From Glycine soja (Eukaryota > Streptophyta > Magnoliopsida > Fabales > Fabaceae), in assembly GCF_004193775.1 (NCBI RefSeq), contig NW_021143964.1, positions 1 to 64,000 of the forward strand: a stretch of 64,000 nt of DNA, given 5' to 3'. Below the pieces are notes generated by a model. The model was not told where the DNA came from. It saw nothing but the letters and a program-made list of their open reading frames with translations, and made no database searches. How positions within the stretch are numbered: the first letter of the stretch is position 1; each line of letters starts with the position of its first letter. This document shows positions 23,282 through 35,382 of the stretch, piece by piece. Both the position numbers and the translations under genes were made by a program.

Positions 23282-26200
23282 CCATTTGAATTTCCCGAGA
23301 GCATTCGCTGTTCAATTTCGAGCGTCTCGATGTATTATGCGCGTGAATCGGACTTCCGTGTGACAAGTTATGACCAAATGAATTTCTCGAGAGCTTTCGT
23401 TGTTCAATTTCAACCTTCTCGATATATTATGCGCCTAAATCGGACTTCTGTTTGAAAAGTTATGACCATTTGAATTTCTTGAGAGTATTCGTTGTTTAAT
23501 TTCGAGCATCTGGATATATTATGCGCCTCAATCGAACCTCCGTGTGATAAGTTATGACCATTTGAGTTTCTGTAGTGCTTCCGTTGTTCAATTTCAAGCT
23601 TCTCGATATATTATGCACCTGAATTGGACTTCCGTTTGAAAAGTTATGACCATTTGAATTTCTCGAGAGTATTTGTTGTTCAATTTCGAGCGTCTCGATG
23701 TATTATGCGCCTGAATCGGACTTCCGTGTGACATGTTATGACCATATGAATTTCTCGAGAGCATTCGTTGTTCAATTTCGAGCGTGTCGATGTATTATGC
23801 GCCTTTATCGGACTTCCATGTGACAATTTATGACCATTTGAGTTTGTCGATAGTTATGACCATTTGAATTTCTCGAGAGCATTTGTGGTTCAATTTCAAG
23901 CTTCTCGATATATTATGCGCCTCAATCGGACCTTCGTGTGATAAGTTATGACCATTTGAGTTCTGGCGTGCTTCCGTTTTTCAATTTCAAGCGTCTCGAT
24001 ATATTATGCGCCTCAATCGGACCTCCGTGTGATTAGTTATGACCATTTGAGTTTCTATAGAGCTTCCGTTGTTCAATTTCGAGCGTCTCGATGTATTATG
24101 CCCCTGAATCGAACTTCCGTGTGACACGTTATGACCATATGAATTTCTAGAGAGCTTTCGTTGTTCAATTTCGAGCATCTAGATATAGTATACGCCTGAA
24201 TCGGACTTCCGTGTGACAAGTTATAACCATTTGAATTTCTCGAGAGCATTCGTGTTTCAATTTCAACCTTCTTGATATATTATGCGCCTAAATCGGACTT
24301 CCGTTTCAAAAGTTATGACCATTTGAATTTCTCGAGAGCATTGGCTGTTCAATTTCGAGCGTGTCGATGTATTATGCGCCTTTATCGGACTTCCGCGTGA
24401 CAATTTGTGACCATTTGTGTTTGTCGATAGTTATGACCATTAGAATTTCTCGAGAGCATTCATTTTTCAATTTCGAGCGTCTCGATGTATTATGCGCCTG
24501 AATCGGACTTCCGTGTGACCAGTTATGACCATATGAATTTCTCGAGAGCTTTCGTTGTTCAATTTCGAGCGTCTAGATATAGTATGCGCCTAAATCGGAC
24601 TTCCGTGTGACTAGTTATGACCATTTGAATTTCTCGAGAGCATTCGTGGTTCAATTTCAAGCTTCTCGATATATTATGCGCCTGAATCGGACTTCCGTGT
24701 GACAAGTTACGACCATTTGAATTTCTCGAGAGTATTCGTTGTTTAATTTCGAGCGTCTCGATATATTATGCGCCTCAATCGGACCTCCGTGTGATTAGTT
24801 ATGACCATTTGAGTTTCTATAGAGCTTCCGTTGTTCAATTTCGAGCGTCTCGATGTATTATGCCCCTGAATCGAACTTCCGTGTGATAATTTATTACCAT
24901 TTGAGTTTCTCGATAGCTTTCGTTGTTTAACTTCGAGCGTCTAAATATAGTATGCGCCTGAATCGGACTTCTGTGTGACAAGTTATAACCATTTGAATTT
25001 CTCGAGAGCATTCGTGGTTCAATTTCAAGCTTCTCGATATATTATGCGCCTGAATCGGACTTCCGTGTGACAAGTTAAGACCATTTGAATTTCCCGAGAG
25101 CATTCGCTGTTCAATTTCGAGCGTCTCGATGTATTATGCGCGTGAATCGGACTTCCGTGTGACAAGTTATGACCAAATGAATTTCTCGAGAGCTTTCGTT
25201 GTTCAATTTCAACCTTCTCGATATATTATGCGCCTAAATCGGACTTCTGTTTGAAAAGTTATGACCATTTGAATTTCTTGAGAGTATTCGTTGTTTAATT
25301 TCGAGCATCTGGATATATTATGCGCCTCAATCGAACCTCCGTGTGATAAGTTATGACCATTTGAGTTTCTGTAGTGCTTCCGTTGTTCAATTTCAACCTT
25401 CTCGATATATTATGCACCTGAATTGGACTTCCGTTTGAAAAGTTATGACCATTTGAATTTCTCGAGAGTATTTGTTGTTCAATTTCGAGCGTCTCGATGT
25501 ATTATGCGCCTGAATCGGACTTCCGTGTGACATGTTATGACCATATGAATTTCTCGAGAGCATTCGTTGTTCAATTTCGAGCGTGTCGATGTATTATGCG
25601 CCTTTATCGGACTTCCATGTGACAATTTATGACCATTTGAGTTTGTCGATAGTTATGACCATTTGAATTTCTCGAGAGCATTTGTGGTTCAATTTCAAGC
25701 TTCTCGATATATTATGCGCCTCAATCGGACCTTCGTGTGATAAGTTATGACCATTTGAGTTCTGGCGTGCTTCCGTTTTTCAATTTCAAGCTTCTCGATA
25801 TATTATGCGCCTGAATCGGACTTCCGTTTGAAAAGTTAGGACCATTTGAATTTCTAGAGAGCATTTGTTGTTCAATTTCGAGCGTCTCGATGTATTATGC
25901 GCCTGAATCGGACTTCCGTGTGACACGTTATGACCATATGAATTTCTAGAGAGCTTTCGTTGTTCAATTTCGAGCATCTAGATATAGTATACGCCTGAAT
26001 CGGACTTCCGTGTGACAAGTTATAACCATTTGAATTTCTCGAGAGCATTCGTGTTTCAATTTCAACCTTCTTGATATATTATGCGCCTAAATCGGACTTC
26101 CGTTTCAAAAGTTATGACCATTTGAATTTCTCGAGAGCATTGGCTGTTCAATTTCGAGCGTGTCGATGTATTATGCGCCTTTATCGGACTTCCGCGTGAC

Positions 26201-29200
26201 AATTTGTGACCATTTGTGTTTGTCGATAGTTATGACCATTAGAATTTCTCGAGAGCATTCATTTTTCAATTTCGAGCGTCTCGATGTATTATGCGCCTGA
26301 ATCGGACTTCCGTGTGACCAGTTATGACCATATGAATTTCTCGAGAGCTTTCGTTGTTCAATTTCGAGCGTCTAGATATAGTATGCGCCTAAATCGGACT
26401 TCCGTGTGACTAGTTATGACCATTTGAATTTCTCGAGAGCATTCGTGGTTCAATTTCAAGCTTCTCGATATATTATGCGCCTGAATCGGACTTCCGTGTG
26501 ACAAGTTACGACCATTTGAATTTCTCGAGAGTATTCGTTGTTTAATTTCGAGCGTCTCGATATATTATGCGCCTCAATCGGACCTCCGTGTGATTAGTTA
26601 TGACCATTTGAGTTTCTATAGAGCTTCCGTTGTTCAATTTCGAGCGTCTCGATGTATTATGCCCCTGAATCGAACTTCCGTGTGATAATTTATTACCATT
26701 TGAGTTTCTCGATAGCTTTCGTTGTTTAACTTCGAGCGTCTAAATATAGTATGCGCCTGAATCGGACTTCTGTGTGACAAGTTATAACCATTTGAATTTC
26801 TCGAGAGCATTCGTGGTTCAATTTCAAGCTTCTCGATATATTATGCGCCTGAATCGGACTTCCGTGTGACAAGTTAAGACCATTTGAATTTCCCGAGAGC
26901 ATTCGCTGTTCAATTTCGAGCGTCTCGATGTATTATGCGCGTGAATCGGACTTCCGTGTGACAAGTTATGACCAAATGAATTTCTCGAGAGCTTTCGTTG
27001 TTCAATTTCAACCTTCTCGATATATTATGCGCCTAAATCGGACTTCTGTTTGAAAAGTTATGACCATTTGAATTTCTTGAGAGTATTCGTTGTTTAATTT
27101 CGAGCATCTGGATATATTATGCGCCTCAATCGAACCTCCGTGTGATAAGTTATGACCATTTGAGTTTCTGTAGTGCTTCCGTTGTTCAATTTCAACCTTC
27201 TCGATATATTATGCACCTGAATTGGACTTCCGTTTGAAAAGTTATGACCATTTGAATTTCTCGAGAGTATTTGTTGTTCAATTTCGAGCGTCTCGATGTA
27301 TTATGCGCCTGAATCGGACTTCCGTGTGACATGTTATGACCATATGAATTTCTCGAGAGCATTCGTTGTTCAATTTCGAGCGTGTCGATGTATTATGCGC
27401 CTTTATCGGACTTCCATGTGACAATTTATGACCATTTGAGTTTGTCGATAGTTATGACCATTTGAATTTCTCGAGAGCATTTGTGGTTCAATTTCAAGCT
27501 TCTCGATATATTATGCGCCTCAATCGGACCTTCGTGTGATAAGTTATGACCATTTGAGTTCTGGCGTGCTTCCGTTTTTCAATTTCAAGCTTCTCGATAT
27601 ATTATGCGCCTGAATCGGACTTCCGTTTGAAAAGTTAGGACCATTTGAATTTCTAGAGAGCATTTGTTGTTCAATTTCGAGCGTCTCGATGTATTATGCG
27701 CCTGAATCGGACTTCCGTGTGACACGTTATGACCATATGAATTTCTAGAGAGCTTTCGTTGTTCAATTTCGAGCATCTAGATATAGTATACGCCTGAATC
27801 GGACTTCCGTGTGACAAGTTATAACCATTTGAATTTCTCGAGAGCATTCGTGTTTCAATTTCAACCTTCTTGATATATTATGCGCCTAAATCGGACTTCC
27901 GTTTCAAAAGTTATGACCATTTGAATTTCTCGAGAGCATTGGCTGTTCAATTTCGAGCGTGTCGATGTATTATGCGCCTTTATCGGACTTCCGCGTGACA
28001 ATTTGTGACCATTTGTGTTTGTCGATAGTTATGACCATTAGAATTTCTCGAGAGCATTCATTTTTCAATTTCGAGCGTCTCGATGTATTATGCGCCTGAA
28101 TCGGACTTCCGTGTGACCAGTTATGACCATATGAATTTCTCGAGAGCTTTCGTTGTTCAATTTCGAGCGTCTAGATATAGTATGCGCCTAAATCGGACTT
28201 CCGTGTGACTAGTTATGACCATTTGAATTTCTCGAGAGCATTCGTGGTTCAATTTCAAGCTTCTCGATATATTATGCGCCTGAATCGGACTTCCGTGTGA
28301 CAAGTTACGACCATTTGAATTTCTCGAGAGTATTCGTTGTTTAATTTCGAGCGTCTCGATATATTATGCGCCTCAATCGGACCTCCGTGTGATTAGTTAT
28401 GACCATTTGAGTTTCTATAGAGCTTCCGTTGTTCAATTTCGAGCGTCTCGATGTATTATGCCCCTGAATCGAACTTCCGTGTGATAATTTATTACCATTT
28501 GAGTTTCTCGATAGCTTTCGTTGTTTAACTTCGAGCGTCTAAATATAGTATGCGCCTGAATCGGACTTCTGTGTGACAAGTTATAACCATTTGAATTTCT
28601 CGAGAGCATTCGTGGTTCAATTTCAAGCTTCTCGATATATTATGCGCCTGAATCGGACTTCCGTGTGACAAGTTAAGACCATTTGAATTTCCCGAGAGCA
28701 TTCGCTGTTCAATTTCGAGCGTCTCGATGTATTATGCGCGTGAATCGGACTTCCGTGTGACAAGTTATGACCAAATGAATTTCTCGAGAGCTTTCGTTGT
28801 TCAATTTCAACCTTCTCGATATATTATGCGCCTAAATCGGACTTCTGTTTGAAAAGTTATGACCATTTGAATTTCTTGAGAGTATTCGTTGTTTAATTTC
28901 GAGCATCTGGATATATTATGCGCCTCAATCGAACCTCCGTGTGATAAGTTATGACCATTTGAGTTTCTGTAGTGCTTCCGTTGTTCAATTTCAACCTTCT
29001 CGATATATTATGCACCTGAATTGGACTTCCGTTTGAAAAGTTATGACCATTTGAATTTCTCGAGAGTATTTGTTGTTCAATTTCGAGCGTCTCGATGTAT
29101 TATGCGCCTGAATCGGACTTCCGTGTGACATGTTATGACCATATGAATTTCTCGAGAGCATTCGTTGTTCAATTTCGAGCGTGTCGATGTATTATGCGCC

Positions 29201-32200
29201 TTTATCGGACTTCCATGTGACAATTTATGACCATTTGAGTTTGTCGATAGTTATGACCATTTGAATTTCTCGAGAGCATTTGTGGTTCAATTTCAAGCTT
29301 CTCGATATATTATGCGCCTCAATCGAACCTTCGTGTGATAAGTTATGACCATTTGAGTTCTGGCGTGCTTCCGTTTTTCAATTTCAAGCTTCTCGATATA
29401 TTATGCGCCTGAATCGGACTTCCGTTTGAAAAGTTAGGACCATTTGAATTTCTAGAGAGCATTTGTTGTTCAATTTCGAGCGTCTCGATGTATTATGCGC
29501 CTGAATCGGACTTCCGTGTGACACGTTATGACCATATGAATTTCTAGAGAGCTTTCGTTGTTCAATTTCGAGCATCTAGATATAGTATACGCCTGAATCG
29601 GACTTCCGTGTGACAAGTTATAACCATTTGAATTTCTCGAGAGCATTCGTGTTTCAATTTCAACCTTCTTGATATATTATGCGCCTAAATCGGACTTCCG
29701 TTTCAAAAGTTATGACCATTTGAATTTCTCGAGAGCATTGGCTGTTCAATTTCGAGCGTGTCGATGTATTATGCGCCTTTATCGGACTTCCGCGTGACAA
29801 TTTGTGACCATTTGTGTTTGTCGATAGTTATGACCATTAGAATTTCTCGAGAGCATTCATTTTTCAATTTCGAGCGTCTCGATGTATTATGCGCCTGAAT
29901 CGGACTTCCGTGTGACCAGTTATGACCATATGAATTTCTCGAGAGCTTTCGTTGTTCAATTTCGAGCGTCTAGATATAGTATGCGCCTAAATCGGACTTC
30001 CGTGTGACTAGTTATGACCATTTGAATTTCTCGAGAGCATTCGTGGTTCAATTTCAAGCTTCTCGATATATTATGCGCCTGAATCGGACTTCCGTGTGAC
30101 AAGTTACGACCATTTGAATTTCTCGAGAGTATTCGTTGTTTAATTTCGAGCGTCTCGATATATTATGCGCCTCAATCGGACCTCCGTGTGATTAGTTATG
30201 ACCATTTGAGTTTCTATAGAGCTTCCGTTGTTCAATTTCGAGCGTCTCGATGTATTATGCCCCTGAATCGAACTTCCGTGTGATAATTTATTACCATTTG
30301 AGTTTCTCGATAGCTTTCGTTGTTTAACTTCGAGCGTCTAAATATAGTATGCGCCTGAATCGGACTTCTGTGTGACAAGTTATAACCATTTGAATTTCTC
30401 GAGAGCATTCGTGGTTCAATTTCAAGCTTCTCGATATATTATGCGCCTGAATCGGACTTCCGTGTGACAAGTTAAGACCATTTGAATTTCCCGAGAGCAT
30501 TCGCTGTTCAATTTCGAGCGTCTCGATGTATTATGCGCGTGAATCGGACTTCCGTGTGACAAGTTATGACCAAATGAATTTCTCGAGAGCTTTCGTTGTT
30601 CAATTTCAACCTTCTCGATATATTATGCGCCTAAATCGGACTTCTGTTTGAAAAGTTATGACCATTTGAATTTCTTGAGAGTATTCGTTGTTTAATTTCG
30701 AGCATCTGGATATATTATGCGCCTCAATCGAACCTCCGTGTGATAAGTTATGACCATTTGAGTTTCTGTAGTGCTTCCGTTGTTCAATTTCAACCTTCTC
30801 GATATATTATGCACCTGAATTGGACTTCCGTTTGAAAAGTTATGACCATTTGAATTTCTCGAGAGTATTTGTTGTTCAATTTCGAGCGTCTCGATGTATT
30901 ATGCGCCTGAATCGGACTTCCGTGTGACATGTTATGACCATATGAATTTCTCGAGAGCATTCGTTGTTCAATTTCGAGCGTGTCGATGTATTATGCGCCT
31001 TTATCGGACTTCCATGTGACAATTTATGACCATTTGAGTTTGTCGATAGTTATGACCATTTGAATTTCTCGAGAGCATTTGTGGTTCAATTTCAAGCTTC
31101 TCGATATATTATGCGCCTCAATCGGACCTTCGTGTGATAAGTTATGACCATTTGAGTTCTGGCGTGCTTCCGTTTTTCAATTTCAAGCTTCTCGATATAT
31201 TATGCGCCTGAATCGGACTTCCGTTTGAAAAGTTAGGACCATTTGAATTTCTAGAGAGCATTTGTTGTTCAATTTCGAGCGTCTCGATGTATTATGCGCC
31301 TGAATCGGACTTCCGTGTGACACGTTATGACCATATGAATTTCTAGAGAGCTTTCGTTGTTCAATTTCGAGCATCTAGATATAGTATACGCCTGAATCGG
31401 ACTTCCGTGTGACAAGTTATAACCATTTGAATTTCTCGAGAGCATTCGTGTTTCAATTTCAACCTTCTTGATATATTATGCGCCTAAATCGGACTTCCGT
31501 TTCAAAAGTTATGACCATTTGAATTTCTCGAGAGCATTGGCTGTTCAATTTCGAGCGTGTCGATGTATTATGCGCCTTTATCGGACTTCCGCGTGACAAT
31601 TTGTGACCATTTGTGTTTGTCGATAGTTATGACCATTAGAATTTCTCGAGAGCATTCATTTTTCAATTTCGAGCGTCTCGATGTATTATGCGCCTGAATC
31701 GGACTTCCGTGTGACCAGTTATGACCATATGAATTTCTCGAGAGCTTTCGTTGTTCAATTTCGAGCGTCTAGATATAGTATGCGCCTAAATCGGACTTCC
31801 GTGTGACTAGTTATGACCATTTGAATTTCTCGAGAGCATTCGTGGTTCAATTTCAAGCTTCTCGATATATTATGCGCCTGAATCGGACTTCCGTGTGACA
31901 AGTTACGACCATTTGAATTTCTCGAGAGTATTCGTTGTTTAATTTCGAGCGTCTCGATATATTATGCGCCTCAATCGGACCTCCGTGTGATTAGTTATGA
32001 CCATTTGAGTTTCTATAGAGCTTCCGTTGTTCAATTTCGAGCGTCTCGATGTATTATGCCCCTGAATCGAACTTCCGTGTGATAATTTATTACCATTTGA
32101 GTTTCTCGATAGCTTTCGTTGTTTAACTTCGAGCGTCTAAATATAGTATGCGCCTGAATCGGACTTCCGTGTGACAAGTTATAACCATTTGAATTTCTCG

Positions 32201-32276
32201 AGAGCATTCGTGGTTCAATTTCAAGCTTCTCGATATATTATGCGCCTGAATCGGACTTCCGTGTGACAAGTTAAGA
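23282..32276 (+). repeat. 1799-bp higher-order repeat, five consecutive copies
   Basis: Units run 23282-25080, 25081-26879, 26880-28678, 28679-30477 and 30478-32276, each starting CCATTTGAATTTCCCGAGAGC with GCATTCGCTG. Length fits 19 full 92-bp monomers minus one base (the GAGTTCTGGCGTG monomer) plus two 26-bp vestigial monomers: 1748 - 1 + 52 = 1799. Copies 2-5 look almost identical; the differences I noticed are AATCGAACC for AATCGGACC near 29329 and GACTTCCG for GACTTCTG near 32163. Copy 1 is more different: it has CAAGCTTCTCG at 23604 where the others have CAACCTTCTCG, and it carries a replaced tract at 23991-24124. Similarity stops at about 32288, where CTCGAGAGTATTCGATG replaces CCCGAGAGCATTCGCTG. 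No gene; the antisense 63-aa frames repeat every 1799 bp. Confidence 0.95.
23991..24124 (+). repeat. Putative gene-conversion tract in the first 1799-bp unit
   Basis: In copy 1 these 134 bases match 24753-24886 base for base by eye, with the variants CCTCAATCGGACCTCCG, GATTAGTTATG, TTTCTATAGAGC and CCCCTGAATCGAAC. Copies 2-5 have different text at the equivalent place (CCTGAATCGGACTTCCGTTTG, GTTAGGACC, TTCTAGAGAGCATTTG). The patch sits 762 bp upstream of its look-alike in the same unit. Conversion or a short double exchange explains it most simply; the alternative is that copy 1 keeps an ancestral state. Confidence 0.75.
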
Positions 32277-35200
32277 CCATTTGAATTTCTCGAGAGTATT
32301 CGATGTTTAATTTCGTGCGTCTCGATATATTATGCGCCTCAATCGGACCTCCGTGTGATAAGTTATGACCATTTGAGTTTCTGGAGAGCTTCCGTTGTTC
32401 AATTTCAAGCTTCTCGATATATTAGGCGCCTGAATCGTACTTCCGTTTGAAAAGTTATGACCATTTGAATTTCCCGAGAGCATTCGTTGTTCAATTTCGA
32501 GCGTCTCGATGTATTAGGTGCCTGAATCGGACATCCGTGTGACAAGTTATGACCAAATGAATTTCTCGAGAGCTTTCGTTGTTCAATTTCAACCTTCTCG
32601 ATATATTAGGCGCCTGAATCGTACTTCCGTTTGAAAAGTTATGACCATTTGAATTTCTCGAGAGCATTCGTTGTTCAATTTCCAGCGTGTCGATGTATTA
32701 TGCGCCTGAATCGGACTTCCGTGTGACAATTTATGACCATTTGAGTTTCTCGAGAGCATTCGTTGTTCAATTTCGAGCGTCTCGATGTATTATGCGCCTG
32801 CATCGGACTTTCGTGTGACAAGTTATGACCATATGAATTTCTCGAGAGCTTTCGTTGTTCAATTTTGAGCGTCTTGATATAGGATGCGTCTGAATCGGAC
32901 TTCCGTGTGACAAGTTATGAGCATTTGAATTTCTCGAGAGCATTCGTGGTTCAATTTCAACCTTCTCGATATATTATGCGCCTAAATCGGACTTCTGTTT
33001 GAAAAGTTATGACCATTTGATTTTCTCGAGAGCATTCGTTGTTCAATTTCAGGCGTGTCGATGTATTATGCGCTTGAATGGGACTTTCGTGTGACAATAT
33101 ATGACCATTTGTGTTTCTCGATAGCTTTCGTTGTTTAATTTCGAGCGTCTCGATATATTATGCAACTGAATCACACTTCCGTTTAAAAAGTTATGACCAT
33201 TTGAATTTCTCGAGAGCATTCGTTGTTCAATTTCGAGCGTCTCGATGTATTATGCGCCTGAATCGGACTTTCGTGTGGCAAGTTATGACCATATGAATTT
33301 CTCGAGACCTTTCGTTGTTTAATTTTGAGCGTCTAGATATAGTATGTGCCTGAATCGGACTTCCGTGTGCCAAGTTTTGACCATTTGAATTTCTCGAGAG
33401 CATTCGTGGTTCAATTTCAAGCTTCTCGATATATTATGCGCCTTTATCGCACTTCCGTGTGACAAATTACGACCATTTGAATTTCTCGAGAGTATTCGTT
33501 GTTTAATTTCGAGCGTCTCGATATATAATGCGCCTCAATCAGACCTCCGTGTGATAAGTTATGACCATTTGAGTTTTCGGAGAGCTTCCGTTGTTCAATT
33601 TCAAGCTTCTCGATATATTATGCGCCTGAATCGGACTTCCGTTTGAAAAGTTATGACTATTTGAATTTCCCGAGAGCATTCGTTGTTCAATTTCGAGCAT
33701 CTCGATGTATTATGCGCCTGAATCGGACTTCCGTTTGACAAGTTATGACCATATGAATTTCTCGAGAACTTTCGTTGTTCAATTTCGAGCGTCTAGATAT
33801 AGTATGCGCCTTAATCGGACTTCCGTGTGACAAGTTATGACCATTTGAATTTCTCGAGAGCATTCGTGGTTCAATTTCAAACTTCTCGATATATTATGCG
33901 CCTAAATCAGACTTCCGTTTGAAAAGTTATGGCCATTTGAATTTCTCGAGTGCATTCATGGTTCAATTTCGAGCTTCTCGATGTATTATGCACCTGAATC
34001 GGACTTCCGTTTGAAAAGTCATGACCATTTGAATTTCTCGAGAGCATTCGTTGTTCAATTTCGAGCATCTCGATGTATTATGCGCCTGAATCGGACTTCC
34101 GTTTGATAATTTATGACCATTTGCATTTCTCGATAGCTTTCGTTGTTTAATTTCGAGCATCTCGATATATTATGCAACTGAATCAGACTTCTGTGTGGCA
34201 TGTTATGACCATTTGAATCTCTCGAGAGCATTCGTTTTTGAATTTTGAGCGTCTAGATATATTATGCGCCTGAATCGGACTTCCTTGTGAAAAGTTATGA
34301 CAATTTGAATTTCTCCAGAGCTTCCGGTTTTCAATTTAGAGCGTCTCGATATGTGATGCGCCAAAATTGAACATCTGTTTCAAAAGTTATGACCATCTGA
34401 ATTTCTTGATAGCTTTCGTTGTATAATTTCGAGCGTCTCGATATATTATGCAACTGAATCATACTTCTGTTTGAAAAGTTATGACCATTTGAATTTCTCG
34501 AGAGCTTTCGTTTTTCAATTTCGAGCGTCTAGATATAGTTAAAGCCTGAATTGGACTTCCGTGTGACAAGTTATGACCATATGAATTTCTCGAGAGCATT
34601 CGTGGTTCAATTTCAAGCTTCTCGATATATTATGCGCCTGAATCGGACTTCCGTGTGACAAGTTACGACCATTTGAATTTCTCGAGAGTATTCGTTGTTT
34701 AATTTCGAGCGTCTCGATATATTATGCGCCTAAATCAGACTTCCGTTTGAAAAGTTATGGCCATTTGAATTTCTCGAGTGCATTCATGGTTCAATTTCGA
34801 GCTTCTCGATGTATTATGCACCTGAATCGGACTTCCGTTTGAAAAGTCATGACCATTTGAATTTCTCGAGAACATTCGTTGTTCAATTTCGAGCATCTCG
34901 ATGTATTATGCGCCTGAATCGGACTTCCGTTTGATAATTTATGACCATTTGCATTTCTCGATAGCTTTCGTTGTTTAATTTCGAGCATCTCGATATATTA
35001 TGCAACTGAATCAGACTTCTGTGTGGCATGTTATGACCATTTGAATCTCTCGAGAGCATTCGTTGCTGAATTTTGAGCGTCTAGATATATTATGCGCCTG
35101 AATCGGACTTCCTTGTGAAAAGTTATGACAATTTGAATTTCTCCAGAGCTTCCGGTTTTCAATTTAGAGCGTCTCGATATGTGATGCGCCAAAATTGAAC

Positions 35201-35382
35201 ATCTGTTTCAAAAGTTATGACCATCTGAATTTCTTGATAGCTTTCGTTGTATAATTTCGAGCGTCTCGATATATTATGCAACTGAATCATACTTCTGTTT
35301 GAAAAGTTATGACCATTTGAATTTCTCGAGAGCTTTCGTTTTTCAATTTCGAGCGTCTAGATATAGTTAAAGCCTGAATTGG
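32277..35382 (+). repeat. Satellite array, mixed block with a 9-monomer-offset duplication
   Basis: Forward 92-bp monomers without the 1799-bp order. Private variants include TATTAGGCGCC, CATCTCGATG and CAGGCGTGTCGATG. The largest structure is a 734-bp segment at about 33884-34617 repeated at 34712-35445 (offset 828 = 9 x 92), with ordered shared variants TTATGGCCATTTG, CGAGTGCATTCATGG, AAAGTCATGACC, GTGTGGCATG, GAATCTCTCGAG, CCTTGTGAAAAG, GATATGTGATGCGCC and ATATAGTTAAAGCC. Differences include AACATTCG (34871) for AGCATTCG and GTTGCTGAATTT (35062) for GTTTTTGAATTT. No gene. Confidence 0.85.

Noticed and set aside
24405..24430. 26-bp remnants as protein-binding boxes similar to a CENP-B box
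   Set aside because: They are shortened monomers made of ordinary monomer text. The bases do not resemble the CENP-B box, and plants are not known to use one in this satellite.
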